Shown: positions 31,560-43,700 of the stretch, one piece after another
Numbering within the stretch: position 1 is the first letter of the stretch
Layout of the letters: every line of letters starts with the position of its first letter
Translations under genes and position numbers: made by a program
Notes under the pieces: generated by a model
What the model was told of the DNA's origin: nothing
The model's database searches: none
What the model saw: only the letters and a program-made list of their open reading frames with translations
Origin: Plazaster borealis
Lineage: Eukaryota; Echinodermata; Asteroidea; Forcipulatida; Labidiasteridae
Length of the DNA stretch: 64,000 nucleotides
Reading direction: 5' to 3'
Assembly: GCA_021014325.1 (NCBI GenBank)
Contig: CM037462.1
Location: 15,086,135 to 15,150,134, forward strand

Positions 31560-32848
31560 CTATAAAACTGTATACATTATAAACCTACAATGGATGTTGG
31601 AACCCTGACTGCATACGCTGTTGCAGTTTGTGGCCTTGACCAACGTGGATGCAGTACACACACACAGCACAAATTTGATGATTTCACGGCAAACCCATTA
31701 ACAATTCGCTAACAAAGTTGCCGATGAAAGATTAAGTTCTAAATAAAGGTAGGTGTTGGGAAATATTAAGGAAAATATTGATATGATTTTTCCTCCGCTT
31801 TGTGAACGCCTTTTGAAATTTAAACGCAATAGCTCACTCGCATCAGACAGTAGCCAGCCCATACGAACGAAGTGAATTGGCCCAATTTGCTATTCCCTCC
31901 TGCTGTGGGGCTGGGCATAACCAGACATTTTCATTTTGGGGAGGGGGGGACGGGGGGAAGCTGGGGAAAAGGCATAATTTTTGGGATTATATTATTCAAA
32001 CTGTTAATTTGTGCATTTTAAAAGTTTGTAGATCTCATTCGGGGGGCAAGCAAGAGTTGGAGGGGGGTGCAAGGGTTCTGATTTTGTTTAGATTTTTTTT
32101 TTTTGGGGGGGGGCTTTACCGCCCCCCCCCCCGGTTTCACAAGTGGTCCTTTCTCTATGGTGGCATGGATGGCTTGTGCGTAGTTAGGGCCATATGTGAG
32201 TACAGTTGTGCATTGGTTCTCTCCACTGTGACACTGTGTGCCACAAGGGTTTTTCTCCGACCAGACCATCCGGTTTTCTTCCCTCCTATCCGGAAAAATC
32301 CAACACTTTTGATCTAGCTGCTGCTCTGGATGTGCTCTGTGGGTAGGTGGTTACCCACACTGAGAACAGTGAAAACAATCATGGCTTGCTACTGATCTCT
32401 CGACATTCTTGTATGTCACACCAGTCCATGGTCAGAGTCAGATTTAAATTTGTAATTACACAATAATTCCCTGTAGGGAGATTTTTAACATGAACATGCT
32501 GGACAAAAATAGTAAGGGGATATAAATTACGCCAACCGACCGCAACCAGAGGATATTCTACACTGTTCTGAATCGTATTTATTGTCCACCGTTAATTCAG
32601 AAAAATCCTGATGTCTACAGTCATCTGCGTCAAGTGTGAAACTTTTTGTATTTTTTTTAAAAAATAGGACAGGGGCATTTTGCCCGTCAGGAGAGGATGC
32701 TATTCAGGTACTTTAAAAATTCTTTTTTTTACATGGCCTATCTATTATCTTAACTTTTTCCCTCCAAAAGATTAACTAAGCATAGTGTTGTATGTGCTTG
32801 TATTTTTTATTTCAAAGGTTTTAAAAGTCCAACATCAAGCTCATCAAG
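31560..32848. other. Upstream region of PLGRKT; G- and C-homopolymers
   Basis: It contains G runs at about 31935-31960 and 32104-32113 and a C run at about 32121-32133, with a T run beside them. A YAG before CAACATCAAG just upstream of the PLGRKT start may be the acceptor of a 5'-untranslated exon, but I cannot place that exon. Confidence 0.4.
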
Positions 32849-35800
32849 ATGGGGTCAATGATGGCTAAAGCTATGGACGAGAGTTTCAAAAAGAACAAGA
32901 CGTTCATGTTGGAGAGTCAAGTTACAATGGTAGGTCACTCTTACAGTTGTGTGTCTGTTTCTACTATGGGTGTTATCATGTTACTTATAGACATTTATCA
33001 TTGTGCGGCCATCCTGATTTCTCCCATTCAAATCAGTGTAACCAAACCGAGGCTGGAAGGAAAAATAGTCTGGTTCCTTTTTGTACAATAAAAATTAGCT
33101 TCCATCCGTTATTGGATACAGGGAACATGACCAAGATGGCGGCATCATGATAATGGTTTATAACCTCAGGTTCTGGGCCCAATTTCATAAAGCATTTAAG
33201 CACAAAAACTTGCTATGAGCACAGAAAACTCTTGCTTAAGAAAAATCGGTTACCATCCAAAATACCTGGCAGTTACCATTGCCGTGACTGGTACCCAATC
33301 ATATTTTTTTTGCTTAGCAAAGAAATTTGCTGAGCAGAAGTTTCCGCTTAACAGCTTGATGAAATTGGGCCCTTATGTTCTGATTAGCAGAGAGTCCCTG
33401 TCTTGACCGAGTGTCCCTGCTGAGCAAGACACCAGTAACCATTTATTGCTCCATCCTTTGGTTGGTCCCGCGTGTTGTAGTGCATTTAGGGGGGGGGGGG
33501 AGTGGGGGTGTTGGAAACCTTAGCGCCTAACACAGGCTGTCAGCAAGACATCTGGAAGCCTGCTACAAAAAACAGCTATGGCTCTATCTTATCTGGGCTC
33601 AATTTCATAGAGCTGCTTAAGCACAAAAAGAAGCTAAGCAAAATAAAATGTTGCTTACCAGAATAAGGTTACTCAGCCAAACTACCACTGTCACATGTAC
33701 AATTTTCGACTGGTATCCTGCTCATTTCTGCTAAGCAGAAAATTGTTAAGCAGTATTTTCTGCTTAAGCAGCTCTATGAAATTGGGCCCAGAGGGTTAGA
33801 TCTGGGAAGTCTGGATGGCTGTACAATTTTGTGCACAAAGTATATGAGTGAAAATGTTTTTTAGCCCTCAAAAACAAAACAAAAAACTACACAACTCTGG
33901 GACCTGACCCACCCCCCTCTCTCAGTCTAGGATATCAAGGACTTTGACTCCACCCAGGGCATTGCACTTTGGAGAAAACAGTGAAATAAATAACATGTGC
34001 CATGACTTGGTGTTACCAGCGGTCACTTGAGGTTTTAACTGCAAAAGGTGTGATTTGTTTAAATGAGATTTTAATTCTTTCTACTCCTTATTTTGTGTAG
34101 ATGGAACGTCAGCTTCAAATGCAGAACCAGATGAGAGAGAAGATGATCGCCATGCAGCTATCGGGGGCCAGGGAAATGTTCAACTGGTACGCATCCTTCT
34201 ACGGAGTAGCGTTTGTAGGATGCATAGCTGGGTAAACATTCAGAATCCTAATCCTAGGCCCAATTTCATAGAGCTGCTTAAGCACAACAAAATAAGCTAA
34301 GCACAACAAAATTATGCCTACCAGAATAAGGTTACCAGCCAAATCACATGTCACATGTACAATTTGTGACTGGTATCCTTCTCATTTCTGCTAAGCAGGA
34401 ATTTGTAAGCAATATTTTCTAATTAAGCAGCTCTGTTAAGCAGATTATTCAGCTTCTTAGCAATTATCTTTGCTAAACAAACAAATGAGCGGGGCATCAG
34501 TTGGAACAATGTAAACTTTACGAAACTTCGACTGGTAAACTGTTTCTGTTGCAATGTGTCAAGATTTGTCAGTGCTTAGCAAGTTTTCGTGTTTGCAGGC
34601 TTTATGAAGTTGGGACCTGCTACATTATTGAAAAAGATGTTTTCTCAATCTTACACACGTTTAGGTGGCTAATTGCATAAAGGGCTCACCTCTCACCACT
34701 GTGGCTCTGATTTGATTACCGGCTAGGGCTAGTTGGCATCCATTGGACTTTGTCACCTTGTTAACCCTTACAAAGTGTTACATAAATGGGTCTCACAATT
34801 CAAAAACTTCAAAAAACCTGTCTGAAACGATAAGCGCTTTGAGACGCCCATAGATGAAGTGCTATATAAAAAGTAATTATTATCATCATAAGCCTATGCC
34901 CAATTTCATAGAGCTGCTTAACGACTGACGTTGTGCTAAGCTTACATTACAGTTTCCATTTCATAGCAACTGCTAACCGTAAGCACAGGAAAAAGCATGC
35001 TAACTGTCCGACGCTAACTGTAAGCAAATGAATGACTTAAAAATGCAAAGCCACAGCAAATGCACAAGCTGGCCACCTAAATTTTCCTGCTCACCTGTGA
35101 AATAAAATGCCTATGCTTAAGCAAATTTGTTCTGCTATAGTGAGCATGAAAATGTGCTTATCGATAGAGCTGCTTAAGCACAAAAAGTCGCTAAGCACAA
35201 ACAAATTTGGTTTCCAGAGAATAAGGTTACCAGCCAAACTACCATGTAACATGTACAAGTTGTGACTGGTATCCTGCTCATTTCTGCTTAGCAGACAATT
35301 GTTAAGCAATATTTTCTGCTTAAGCAGCTCTATGAAATTGGGCCCTGGTGACCTGGGCCCAATTTCATAAAGCATGTAAGCACAAAAACTTGCTAAGCAC
35401 AGAAAACTCTTGCTTAAGAAAAATAGGTTACCAGCCAAAATCCCATACAGTTGTCATCGCTGTGACTGGTACCCCACTCATTTCTTGCTTAGCAAAGAAA
35501 TTTGCTGAGCATAATTTTTTGCTAAACAGCTTTTTGAAAATGGGCCCTGCACTGATGAGTGATATTATACGGAATGTCAGCGATCTAGATCGATTTTTAG
35601 GATTTTTCAAATTGGAATATAAATATCATCATTTACTGTGCATTATTTTCATATTATTTACACAGATTTCTGAAAAGCAAGAATCCATCTGCGATTATTC
35701 CATTGGTTCCCCTGTCTTTCATCCTCGGATACCAGTATGATTATACTTATGGGACCAAAGTAATGAGAATACGAGGTAAGTTCAAATGGATATTTGTAAA

Positions 35801-37164
35801 TATCCCAGACAGTTTATCCGTTCTGATTGGTCGAGTGATTGGTCAAGAGGAGATCGCCTGGCCATGTTTCAACGGAAGTAAAAAGTGCCTTAACATACGC
35901 GCTAATTTATGCGTAAGGTAGTCAATACGTACCGGCACTCAGTGTAAAATCTATTAGTACGCGTGTGTATGCACGACCGTTGAGCGTCGCACGCAATTCG
36001 ACCCTTTGTGGAACGGAGCCCGAGTGCTGGCTGGTTCAGATTTGAAAAACATCCGTTTCACAATGAAATACATGTATGGACTAATAAACAAAAACCTAGG
36101 ACTAGTGAAACACAAGCTAACTGGTCCTGCTGGCCAGTCATTAAACAAGTCAAGGGCAAACCTTGTAGAACTATATTTTATCTACTTATGTACACATACT
36201 GTGGTGTTACTGGGCCGAGGTGTCTACTGTATGGGACTCAAGTTCTCTGATGGCTGAATCTTCAGAGTGTGGGTTCAATTCCCAGTCATGACACTTATGC
36301 TAATAAGCAAGGCACTTAACCATGATTGCTTCTCTTAACCCAGGTGTGTAAATGGGAACCTGAGAGGGCTGAGACTAGTATTGTGTTGGGATTAACCCCT
36401 TAGCGCTAATTTAAGCAGCTTGGGGTTGTATGCTCCCCAGGGAGCTGAGAAAGTTAGAGGAATGGTCTAAGTATGCCATGAAGAACAGGGATAATAATGT
36501 TGTAAAGCGCCTTGATCTAGCTACTAGGATATGTGCACTATAATAAGAACCAAGTATTATTATATTTATTATTTAGTCAGAAAGTTAAAGGGTCTGTATA
36601 TGTTTGGTAATGACTCTGAAAATTAATGGCAATAAAAATTTACTTGGTAAGAAGTACAGCAGCTTTGGATAGTATAATGCATTTTTTCACTTAGAAATAC
36701 TGCGGTTATGGAAAAAGATATCAATTTTTATCCCCCAAAATTTGAATCTGAGAAGCGTTACTGCAGTAACGTTTCTCAGATTGTGTATTCCAATTGCAGA
36801 TTGTTCTTCCTGCATGGACATAACCGCTCCAGATTTTCGGCAATATCTCAAAAATGCTACCACCTTTTGAAATGAGATTTTCACAGGTTAGTTTTATGGT
36901 ATATCTACAACTATGTAGGATTGAAACAAACATTGGTTTCCAAATTACCAAACGTATACAATCCCTATAAGTGAATGGTATTTGAATGCAATTTTTTTTC
37001 TTCTTTTTCCCAACACTAATATAACCACAGCGGATGCAGAGAAGATCTTGAAGAATGAGAGAGACCTCCTACCAGTACCTCTTGGTTTGCCGACAATAGC
37101 AGGCATTGATGCCGCCAGAGAGGCTGCTCAACTAGCTGAAGTAACTTCACAAGAAAGCAAATAG
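32849..37164 (+). CDS. PLGRKT: Plasminogen receptor (KT), four exons
   Basis: Exons are 32849-32929, 34101-34231, 35666-35775 and 37031-37164, all GT-AG, joining to 151 residues (the human protein is 147). The N-terminus MGSMMAKAMDESFKKNK aligns with the conserved MGFIFSKSMNESMKNQK of vertebrate PLGRKT. The central ERQLQMQNQMREKMIAMQ and the hydrophobic pair around YGVAFVGCIAGF and PSAIIPLVPLSFILGYQYD match family hallmarks, including the PLVPLSFILxYQYD block. The protein is a two-span membrane protein. In vertebrates it exposes a C-terminal lysine that binds plasminogen, and related functions at mitochondria have been described. The last residue here is also lysine (SQESK), so the ligand feature is kept. 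Introns 1 and 2 carry at least six family C MITEs, and intron 3 carries a family B MITE. Confidence 0.95.
33175..33372. mobile_element. Family C MITE (PLGRKT intron 1)
   Basis: GGGCCCAATTTCATAAAGCA to GCTTGATGAAATTGGGCCC, with internal TTAGCAAAGAAATTTGCTGA. Confidence 0.85.
33595..33789. mobile_element. Family C MITE (PLGRKT intron 1)
   Basis: GGGCTCAATTTCATAGAGCT to GCTCTATGAAATTGGGCCC, with the shared core CAGCCAAACTACCA. Confidence 0.85.
34257..34435. mobile_element. Family C MITE (PLGRKT intron 2)
   Basis: It starts GGCCCAATTTCATAGAGCTG only about 25 bp after the exon 2 donor. It has the core ACATGTACAATTTGTGACTG and ends in AAGCAGCTCTG. Confidence 0.8.
34690..34885 (+). mobile_element. 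SINE 3' part
   Basis: AAGCGCTTTGAGACGCCC then GTGCTATATAAAAAGTAATT with an ATTATTATC tail. The head is degraded. Confidence 0.6.
35160..35343. mobile_element. Family C MITE (PLGRKT intron 2)
   Basis: GATAGAGCTGCTTAAGCACA to GCTCTATGAAATTGGGCC. A partial left end of another copy lies at 34899-34925. Confidence 0.85.
35355..35547. mobile_element. Family C MITE (PLGRKT intron 2)
   Basis: GGGCCCAATTTCATAAAGCA to GCTTTTTGAAAATGGGCCC. It follows the previous copy after about 11 bp and is closest to the 33175 copy. Confidence 0.85.
36215..36570 (+). mobile_element. SINE, tRNA-Leu-like head, CTCCCCAGGGAGCTGAGAAA body
   Basis: GGACTCAAGTTC is followed by a B-box GTGTGGGTTCAATTCCCAGT, AGCAAGGCACTTAACCATGA and ATGCTCCCCAGGGAGCTGAG. 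It ends AAAGCGCCTTGATCTAGCTA plus an ATT-rich tail. It is in PLGRKT intron 3 and is nearly collinear with 63365-63712. Confidence 0.8.
36595..36970. mobile_element. Family B TTAA-type MITE (PLGRKT intron 3)
   Basis: It starts TTAAAGGGTCTGTATATGTT and ends CGTATACAATCCCTATAA. The internal palindrome CTGAGAAGCGTTACTGCAGT and its complement surround 36765. It ends about 60 bp before the last PLGRKT exon. Confidence 0.85.
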
Positions 37165-37418
37165 ACAGTCTGAGAGTATTCTAAAAATCTATCCAATTCT
37201 AGATTAGTTTTTTTATAATAATGTTATATTTCTTATGAATTATAGAATAGAGTAAATTTCATTTACCGAAGTTTACATTATCAAGGGCATTGTACCTTCT
37301 CAGACTTTGAGGTTTTGATTGACCCCCATTCACCTGACGTCATCACAAGACAAATCAGTTCAGTTTCACAATTGTAATGACTGATAGTAGTGGTTATGAC
37401 GTTCAGGCAGTATTATTA

Positions 37419-37783
37419 GTTATCACACAAGCGCGAGTGGAATACGGAGAAATATAGCGCTTCTCCGTCCCAAATCCAACCATAGGTCGAGTTGGAAATG
37501 GGACGCAGATGCGCTATATTTTCTGTAATCCCTGAGCACGCGTGTGATAAAAAATTTATCTTCAAGCAAACTTGACGAGCAGAAATAATGCAGTTATGCA
37601 GTGTTGGGAACAGCTGTAAGTTTTGCGTATACTTAGCTAACAATAGCGCAATACGTGGAGTTTGAACAGCGCAATACGCAGGTTGTGATATGGGCCGTGC
37701 GATATTAGTTTATATATCACACTCCTCGTTGCTATGGATCTACCAATCAGAATCGAGGATTCAAGTTTGCTTGAAGATAATCC
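37419..37783. mobile_element. Composite foldback region 3' of PLGRKT
   Basis: A first unit (37419-37552) has ends TTATCACACAAGCGCG and CACGCGTGTGATAA. An outer pair, TTATCTTCAAGCAAACTTG (37556) and CAAGTTTGCTTGAAGATAA (37763), encloses further TATCACAC motifs. The boundaries between units are unclear. Confidence 0.6.
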
Positions 37784-38084
37784 CTATTATTATACCTCAT
37801 ACATATTCATAATTGACTGCCGAAATTCTCACTGGTCCATTCGCCATCACGTGCCAGATAGCCTTGATATCAAGGCTGTGTAGACAAGTATTCTAGCTAA
37901 AACCATAGAGCAAGGATACTAAAACCTCAGCTGCCTGAATGCGATACAACCCCAGTCCCCCGACTGACTCTAAAAAAAATAGCACACCGCACTTTTACCA
38001 TGCACACACACAGCGCCTGCACATGTAATGTACGCAGCCCCACACACACCGCTATTCCACACACCGCTATCGCCCACAATCCTA

Positions 38085-38167
38085 GCTGGTATACTGCTGA
38101 GTTGTGCTTAGCAGACAAACGTTAAGCAATATTTTCTGCTTTAAGCAGCTCTATGAAATTGGGGCCT
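38085..38167. mobile_element. Family C right-half fragment
   Basis: CTTAGCAGACAAACGTTAAG then GCAGCTCTATGAAATTGGGG. Confidence 0.75.
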
Positions 38168-38169
38168 GG

Positions 38170-38974
38170 TCTTAGACTAATGCCTAAGACTGTTTTATTG
38201 CAAGCCGCCCCAGTACTTGAATGTGTAAATTAATATTCAGGTGATCCAGAAAGAGCATAAAATGAAGAAGGGCTAGACTTTGAGAGAATGTGCATTTTTA
38301 TATATTATGTTGTACCTCAAAAAGGTTTAATTTTTTGAAAGTTTTTTTTTTTAGCAACTTTGCTTTCTTCCCATGCAATCAAATACAAACTGGTAATTTA
38401 CCAACAACAGCTTAAAGCTGGGGAATTTAAAAAAAACAAATTTGTATGTGTATGACTCGCTCTTTTGTGAGACTGAACCTTTTCCTGTACATGTACAAGT
38501 TTTCTTCGTTTAAGCTGATGGAAAGTTTATTGTTTTTACAATCAGAATGATAGTGTGTGGTGTAATTTCAAGTATTTATAAGTGTATGCGTGTAATGATT
38601 AATTGGGCCTACATACATGAAATTCGTCGTTGAAGGTCAAAAATAGGGTCAATTCATTTTCCTTCTGGGTAAACACTGTAATTAGCAATACTTAGAAAAT
38701 GACTTCAAACTGTTTGTCAAACTCAGGTGGACACTTTGATTTATTCAACATATATTTAACTCGTAACCGAGTCTTTTAAACTGTAGCATACCAATCAATG
38801 CATTTTTTATTAGTAGTGGTAAATAAATAGATTTGTAAATTTTGTGTGGGTAACTACATTTATTGCAATTAAAAAATAAATATAAATACATCTATTTTGT
38901 GACTGGAACAATAGGAGCTGCTGGTTGTTTGTATTGATGAATCTTTTTCTCATTGTAAAGCCATTTTGATTTTT
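38170..38974. other. AT-rich spacer, nothing recognised
   Basis: No supported exon, RNA or repeat boundary was seen. Confidence 0.4.
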
Positions 38975-39455
38975 CTTTATTTCATTTCATTTCATTAATT
39001 TTGATTGTGAAGCCGAAGACTCTCTCAGAAAAGCGAACTTAATCACTGTACTAGCTTAAAAACCCAAATGGAGAGAAGACAAAGGAGTAAGTTTCAGTTT
39101 TAGATGTTGGTGGAAAACCCCAGAAATTTTTTGCAGGAAAAAGCCACGCAATCATGTAGGGACTGAAAACCCAGTCCACATAGTGCCCCCTGTGGGATTC
39201 GAAGCGGGGCCCTAGAGGTTCTTTTATGTGCATTACACAACACACGGTACCTAAGGCTTTACGTCCACTCTGAAAGACGCATCAAGAATGGTTAAGTGTC
39301 TTGCTTAAGGACACAAGTGTCAAGACGGTACTCAAACCCACACTCTGCTGATCAGAAACACCGGAGCTTGAGTCCGATGTTCTTATCCACTCGGCCAAGA
39401 CACGCCACGGTGGAAGGCAAGGAAAGATACCACTACGCCAACCCGACCACCCAAT
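38975..39455 (-). mobile_element. SINE type 2 interrupted by a truncated SINE type 3
   Basis: The type 2 complement runs from the (CATTT)n end at 38975 to GGGGCCCTAGAGG at about 39220 and resumes with GGTGGAAGGCAAGGAAAGAT at 39410. Between them lies a type 3 complement (TTCTTTTATGTGCATTACAC to CCAAGACACGCC). The uninterrupted order is seen at 19403-19472. Confidence 0.8.
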
Positions 39456-39459
39456 AGCA

Positions 39460-40258
39460 TCTGGATAGTATATGGGGCCAACATTTTCAATTTTTGTTTG
39501 ACTGTCGGCTTCATTTAACCGTTAAATTTGGAAATGGATTTCAACTTTGTTTTTACGGTTAAAGGGTTAACCAGTTAAACGTCCCAACCATAATAAAGAG
39601 GGCAAACACCCATACAAACAATACAGAGTTTTCAAAGAATGTGTCTGTTATAAGGGTGCCAGGGTTTACCGATCTTTGCAAAATGCTTTCCCTGACCTGA
39701 AGTAAGTGATAAAAAATAAATAATGTTAAGCAGGATTTATACAGCGCCTAACATCAAACCAGTCACTGAGCGCTTTACAATATTAAAAAGGAGTCCAAAA
39801 GCGTACACAAAAAACCAACAATATATCAATAATTTACAATAAAAAAAGTACAAGTTACAAGACAAGAACACACAGTCTTTTGCACAGAGAGATGTGGGGA
39901 CTTCCTATTGTTCTATTATTCCCTTTTCTAAAGAATCCCCTTGTGTAATGGGGACCCAGTTTAACAAAGAAAAACGTTGTGGGGACCTTTGTTCCATTGT
40001 GTAAAAAAAACCACAGCTGTGTGTATGCCTACCCACACCCCCCAAAAATGTATAAAAACACAGGGAGACCATCAGTGTAGAAACAAAATGAAGGTAAAAG
40101 AACGGTATTCCACTTATTGCATCCATGGTAAAAAGCCACAGATATGTTGAAAACAACACTGCTTTTAGTCTAAAGAATAAAACATTGAGCATTTGCTTGT
40201 AAGAATAAAATTGTTGTACCAAGCATTATCCAAATAGGTCACAAACGGTTTCTTCTAA
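39460..40258. other. Spacer between PLGRKT and SETD9
   Basis: GGCGCTGTATAA-like sequence near 39730-39780 resembles a SINE tail. A 105-residue frame on the minus strand has no support. Confidence 0.4.
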
Positions 40259-40690
40259 GGCATGTCGTGGCCGAGCGGATAAGAACACTGGACTCAAGCT
40301 CTGGTGTTGTTGATCAGCAGAGTGTGGGTTCGATACCCGGTCGTGACACTTGTGTCCTTAAGCAAGACACTTAACAATTACTGCTATGTCCTTCGGATGG
40401 GAAGTAAAGCCGTAGGTCCCGTGTGTTGTGTAATGCACGTAAAAGAACCCAGTGCACTTATCGTAAAGAGAAGGGGTTCGCCCCGGTGTTCCTGGTTTGA
40501 TCGGCAGCATATTGCGCCACAGCACCTTGTAAACCATTACATGGTGCTATGTAAATGAATAGATCTCATACTTCAATAGCTCAGCATACCTTGCAGGAAA
40601 AACTTACTGTCTGGCTGTTCAAGCGACTTGAGTACCTTATTGGTAGATACGTGCGATATATAAGACTATATTATTATTATTATTGTTATC
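40259..40690 (+). mobile_element. SINE type 3, near-complete, tRNA-Leu(CAA)-like head
   Basis: The head GGCATGTCGTGGCCGAGCGG has the class II tRNA D-arm. GGACTCAAGCTC carries a CAA anticodon-like loop, and a long variable arm precedes the T-arm GTGGGTTCGATACCC. The body includes TGCACGTAAAAGAACCCAGT and GGGGTTCGCCCCGG, and the tail is TATATAAGACTATATTATTA. Confidence 0.85.
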
Positions 40691-40792
40691 CACAGACGTC
40701 TTCTTATTGTGGGTTTCTTTAATAGGAATCTGCCAGTCTTCCATCCATAATGGTGAAGTTCCGTTTGAGAAGAGTTAGTGAAACTCAAGGTG

Positions 40793-43700
40793 TTAGTGGA
40801 CGATGGTGAAATATGACGAAAATAACTCTTCCCCACACTGAATCTCTCTCAGAGATACTAGGACCACACATCGCATCAACCTGGCCGGAAAAAAAAGGAC
40901 CATCAAAATATTGTTAACATTAAAAGAAGAAAAAAAATTCCACGAACTCCTACTAAGAAACACAGGGACTAATAAAAAAGGATTTAGAAATGTAGACTAT
41001 AATAGATGTTAAATTTGCATCAGGGATAAACAATAATATTTTTGTTTTACCTCTAAAGGCATGTTGTACATGTCAGATTTGAACCCGCAACCTCTGCCAT
41101 TCTAGAACAGATGCCTTATCACCAGACCACCGAGCTTGCCTGAGTCCGAATCCTATATTTTAGCATCGGGCGCAACAACGATTTTAATAGATGTAAACTT
41201 ACATCAGGCATAAAGAATATTATTTGTGTTTAACCCACACACCAATTTGTATTAAACACTGTATACTCGGTACTTTCCTGAGGCCTGTAATCTCCACACA
41301 CATTCTACTCCGGTGGGATTGGAACCCACCATCGTTGCCATTCTAGAGCAGATGTCTTACCACTAGACCACTGAGCTTGCCTGGTAGTTAGAGGCAGTTC
41401 AAATCCTATATATTTTAATTAGCAGCAGGTACTGCAACAATAGAGGCTGTTCGAATCTAGCAGATGGTACTGTAACGATTTAAATAGATGCACCTTTAAC
41501 ATCTATTAAAATCCTTGCGGTAATTAATGTTTACTCCAAAAAGAGGATTAAGGCCCATAACTTGCTTTAAGCTATAACACAGATTTGTATGAAAATACCA
41601 GTGTTGTATATAGACTCTCATTAATGAAAGGATTCCCCAAGGATCGGTACTTGGCCCACACCTTTGCTTTGCAGCATCTTCTTGTTGATAAGTCGAGCTG
41701 TAAAACACATTGGGGATATATCTCAATAGATGGAACGGGAAAGACTCTGGAACATCAAACTCCTGGTATGCTACATTGGCTGCATGATCTAAACAGGAAC
41801 AAGAAAATTAATAGAAACAGTTTCAAAATAATTTTTGGTTGAACAAAGAAAAATTTACTAGAGCGGATTATGAGCCTGTGACCTCCGGATTAACGTGCTG
41901 GCGCTCTACCAATTGAGCTATCTAGCCCTAATGTGTCCTTATTTTGTCAATATCATTGTTCGGGGTGCAAGTCAGAAGCCATTCAACCTGTAACTGCCGT
42001 ACAGCCAGGGATCACACCCAAGTTTACGATAAAACCTGGGAAGCGGCAGCAGAGGGATCACCTTAAGGGGATGGGACTTTTTACTTCAAATATCAAGTAA
42101 TAAATTCATACCCAAATAATTTCCCTCATACACATTAATATCATACTATACAAATATTGAATGCATGTGAGAGCCTTGTCATAGAATACAAATCTGGACC
42201 ATTCCATTTCATGAGGCGAGTACAATATATGCATTATCTATGATCGGATGAATTACCTGTATTTTGATTGTTAACGTACTGCCCTATTGCCATCGGATTG
42301 GCTAAGGAGTCTGTCAACCAGCTGAGATCAGAGGTCAAGTAGGGTCCCATGCGATCTCGCTGGGTGCATGATCTATGAAGAAAATGTAAAAACACAAATT
42401 AATGGTTTTTCTATCTCAGTATCACATTTATTTGAATTCTGATTCAGCTCTATAGGCCATGTGACTTTTGATTTCCTAACTGCCTTTTATTGAAATCTGT
42501 ATAAATGTAAATTTTGTTAAGAGTGATGTTACATATTCATGGGCGATCTGACCTGATTATGGTTTTTATATTTGTTTCTATGGTATCCCTACAGAAGCCA
42601 GAAAAAGGACAAGTTGCTGACAACTTAACTAGTAAAGTTAAGCCTACACACTGTGCAAGTTTCCCAAGTATCGATAACGAGAAAATACCTCGAACAAAGA
42701 CTGTATTTTTCTATAAAATATCTATAAAATCAGAGCTTCTTTTTAAATTCCACTTATACAAAATTCTTGAAAATAACAATACCCATAGCCATTTTTTATA
42801 AAATCAATTTCAATTTTTATATAGTACAAATAAATTGTTAAAATTAATGTTGAAACCAAATTAAAACTTGGGATGAGGATGCACAATTTTTAGAAACCCC
42901 ATTCGCCAATCACACCCGAGTTTGTGCGACCACTAAATAAGTTTAAAGATAACATGATCATCAGTTGGGCAAAAATCTTACTTGTTTACAAGTAACCAGA
43001 AACGCAGGTCAATTCTTATTCTCAGGTTTTCTTTGTTGATTTGTTAAATTTATTTTACTTTCACAAGTATTTCACTTCATAGGCCTATTTTACTGCCATA
43101 AAATAAGCAAAACTAAAGAACACGCACACGTACAGAAAACTCTTTGGTTGGAACCAGCTTACTTGGTCCCTGAAATTTGAATACGCGCGAGACTTGCACA
43201 GTGTACAAACTAACCTGTATTCCCTGCAACATGTACAAGTATATGTTTGGTTTGCGGTAACACCGTGTGTATATCTACTTGCTAGGTAGATTTTGTAGAT
43301 TTTGTTTCGACTAGCTTGCTCTAGTCATCGTCAGGACCTGACAATGACTAGAGCAAGCTAGTCGAAACGTTGAGACCTATTTAGACTCACTCCGCGGCAG
43401 TGTAGTTATTAACGAGAAGTCCCCCTGATCCACATAGCGAAAGTAGTAGTCCCGCCCGATTTCCTACCTCCCGCCCAGGTAGTAGTTAATAAGAAGGACA
43501 GTTCTTTTCAGAACTGAGAAGTCTCCTGAATTCCGAATATTCTACTCTGCGGCAGTAGAATAATAAGCAAGACAAGTTCTCATAGAACAAAATTTACCTA
43601 GCAAGTAGATTTAAGAACTGAGAAGTCCCCCGAATTCCGAATATTCTACTCTGCCGCAGTAGAATAATAAGCAAGACATGTTCTCAAAGAACAAAATCTA

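Noticed and set aside
41525..41661. Extension of SETD9 exon 5 past the GTGTGG donor
   Set aside because: The extended frame lacks the expected GEEL...YYT ending, whereas splicing to 40880 restores RCVVLVSL and GEELFSSYFTI.
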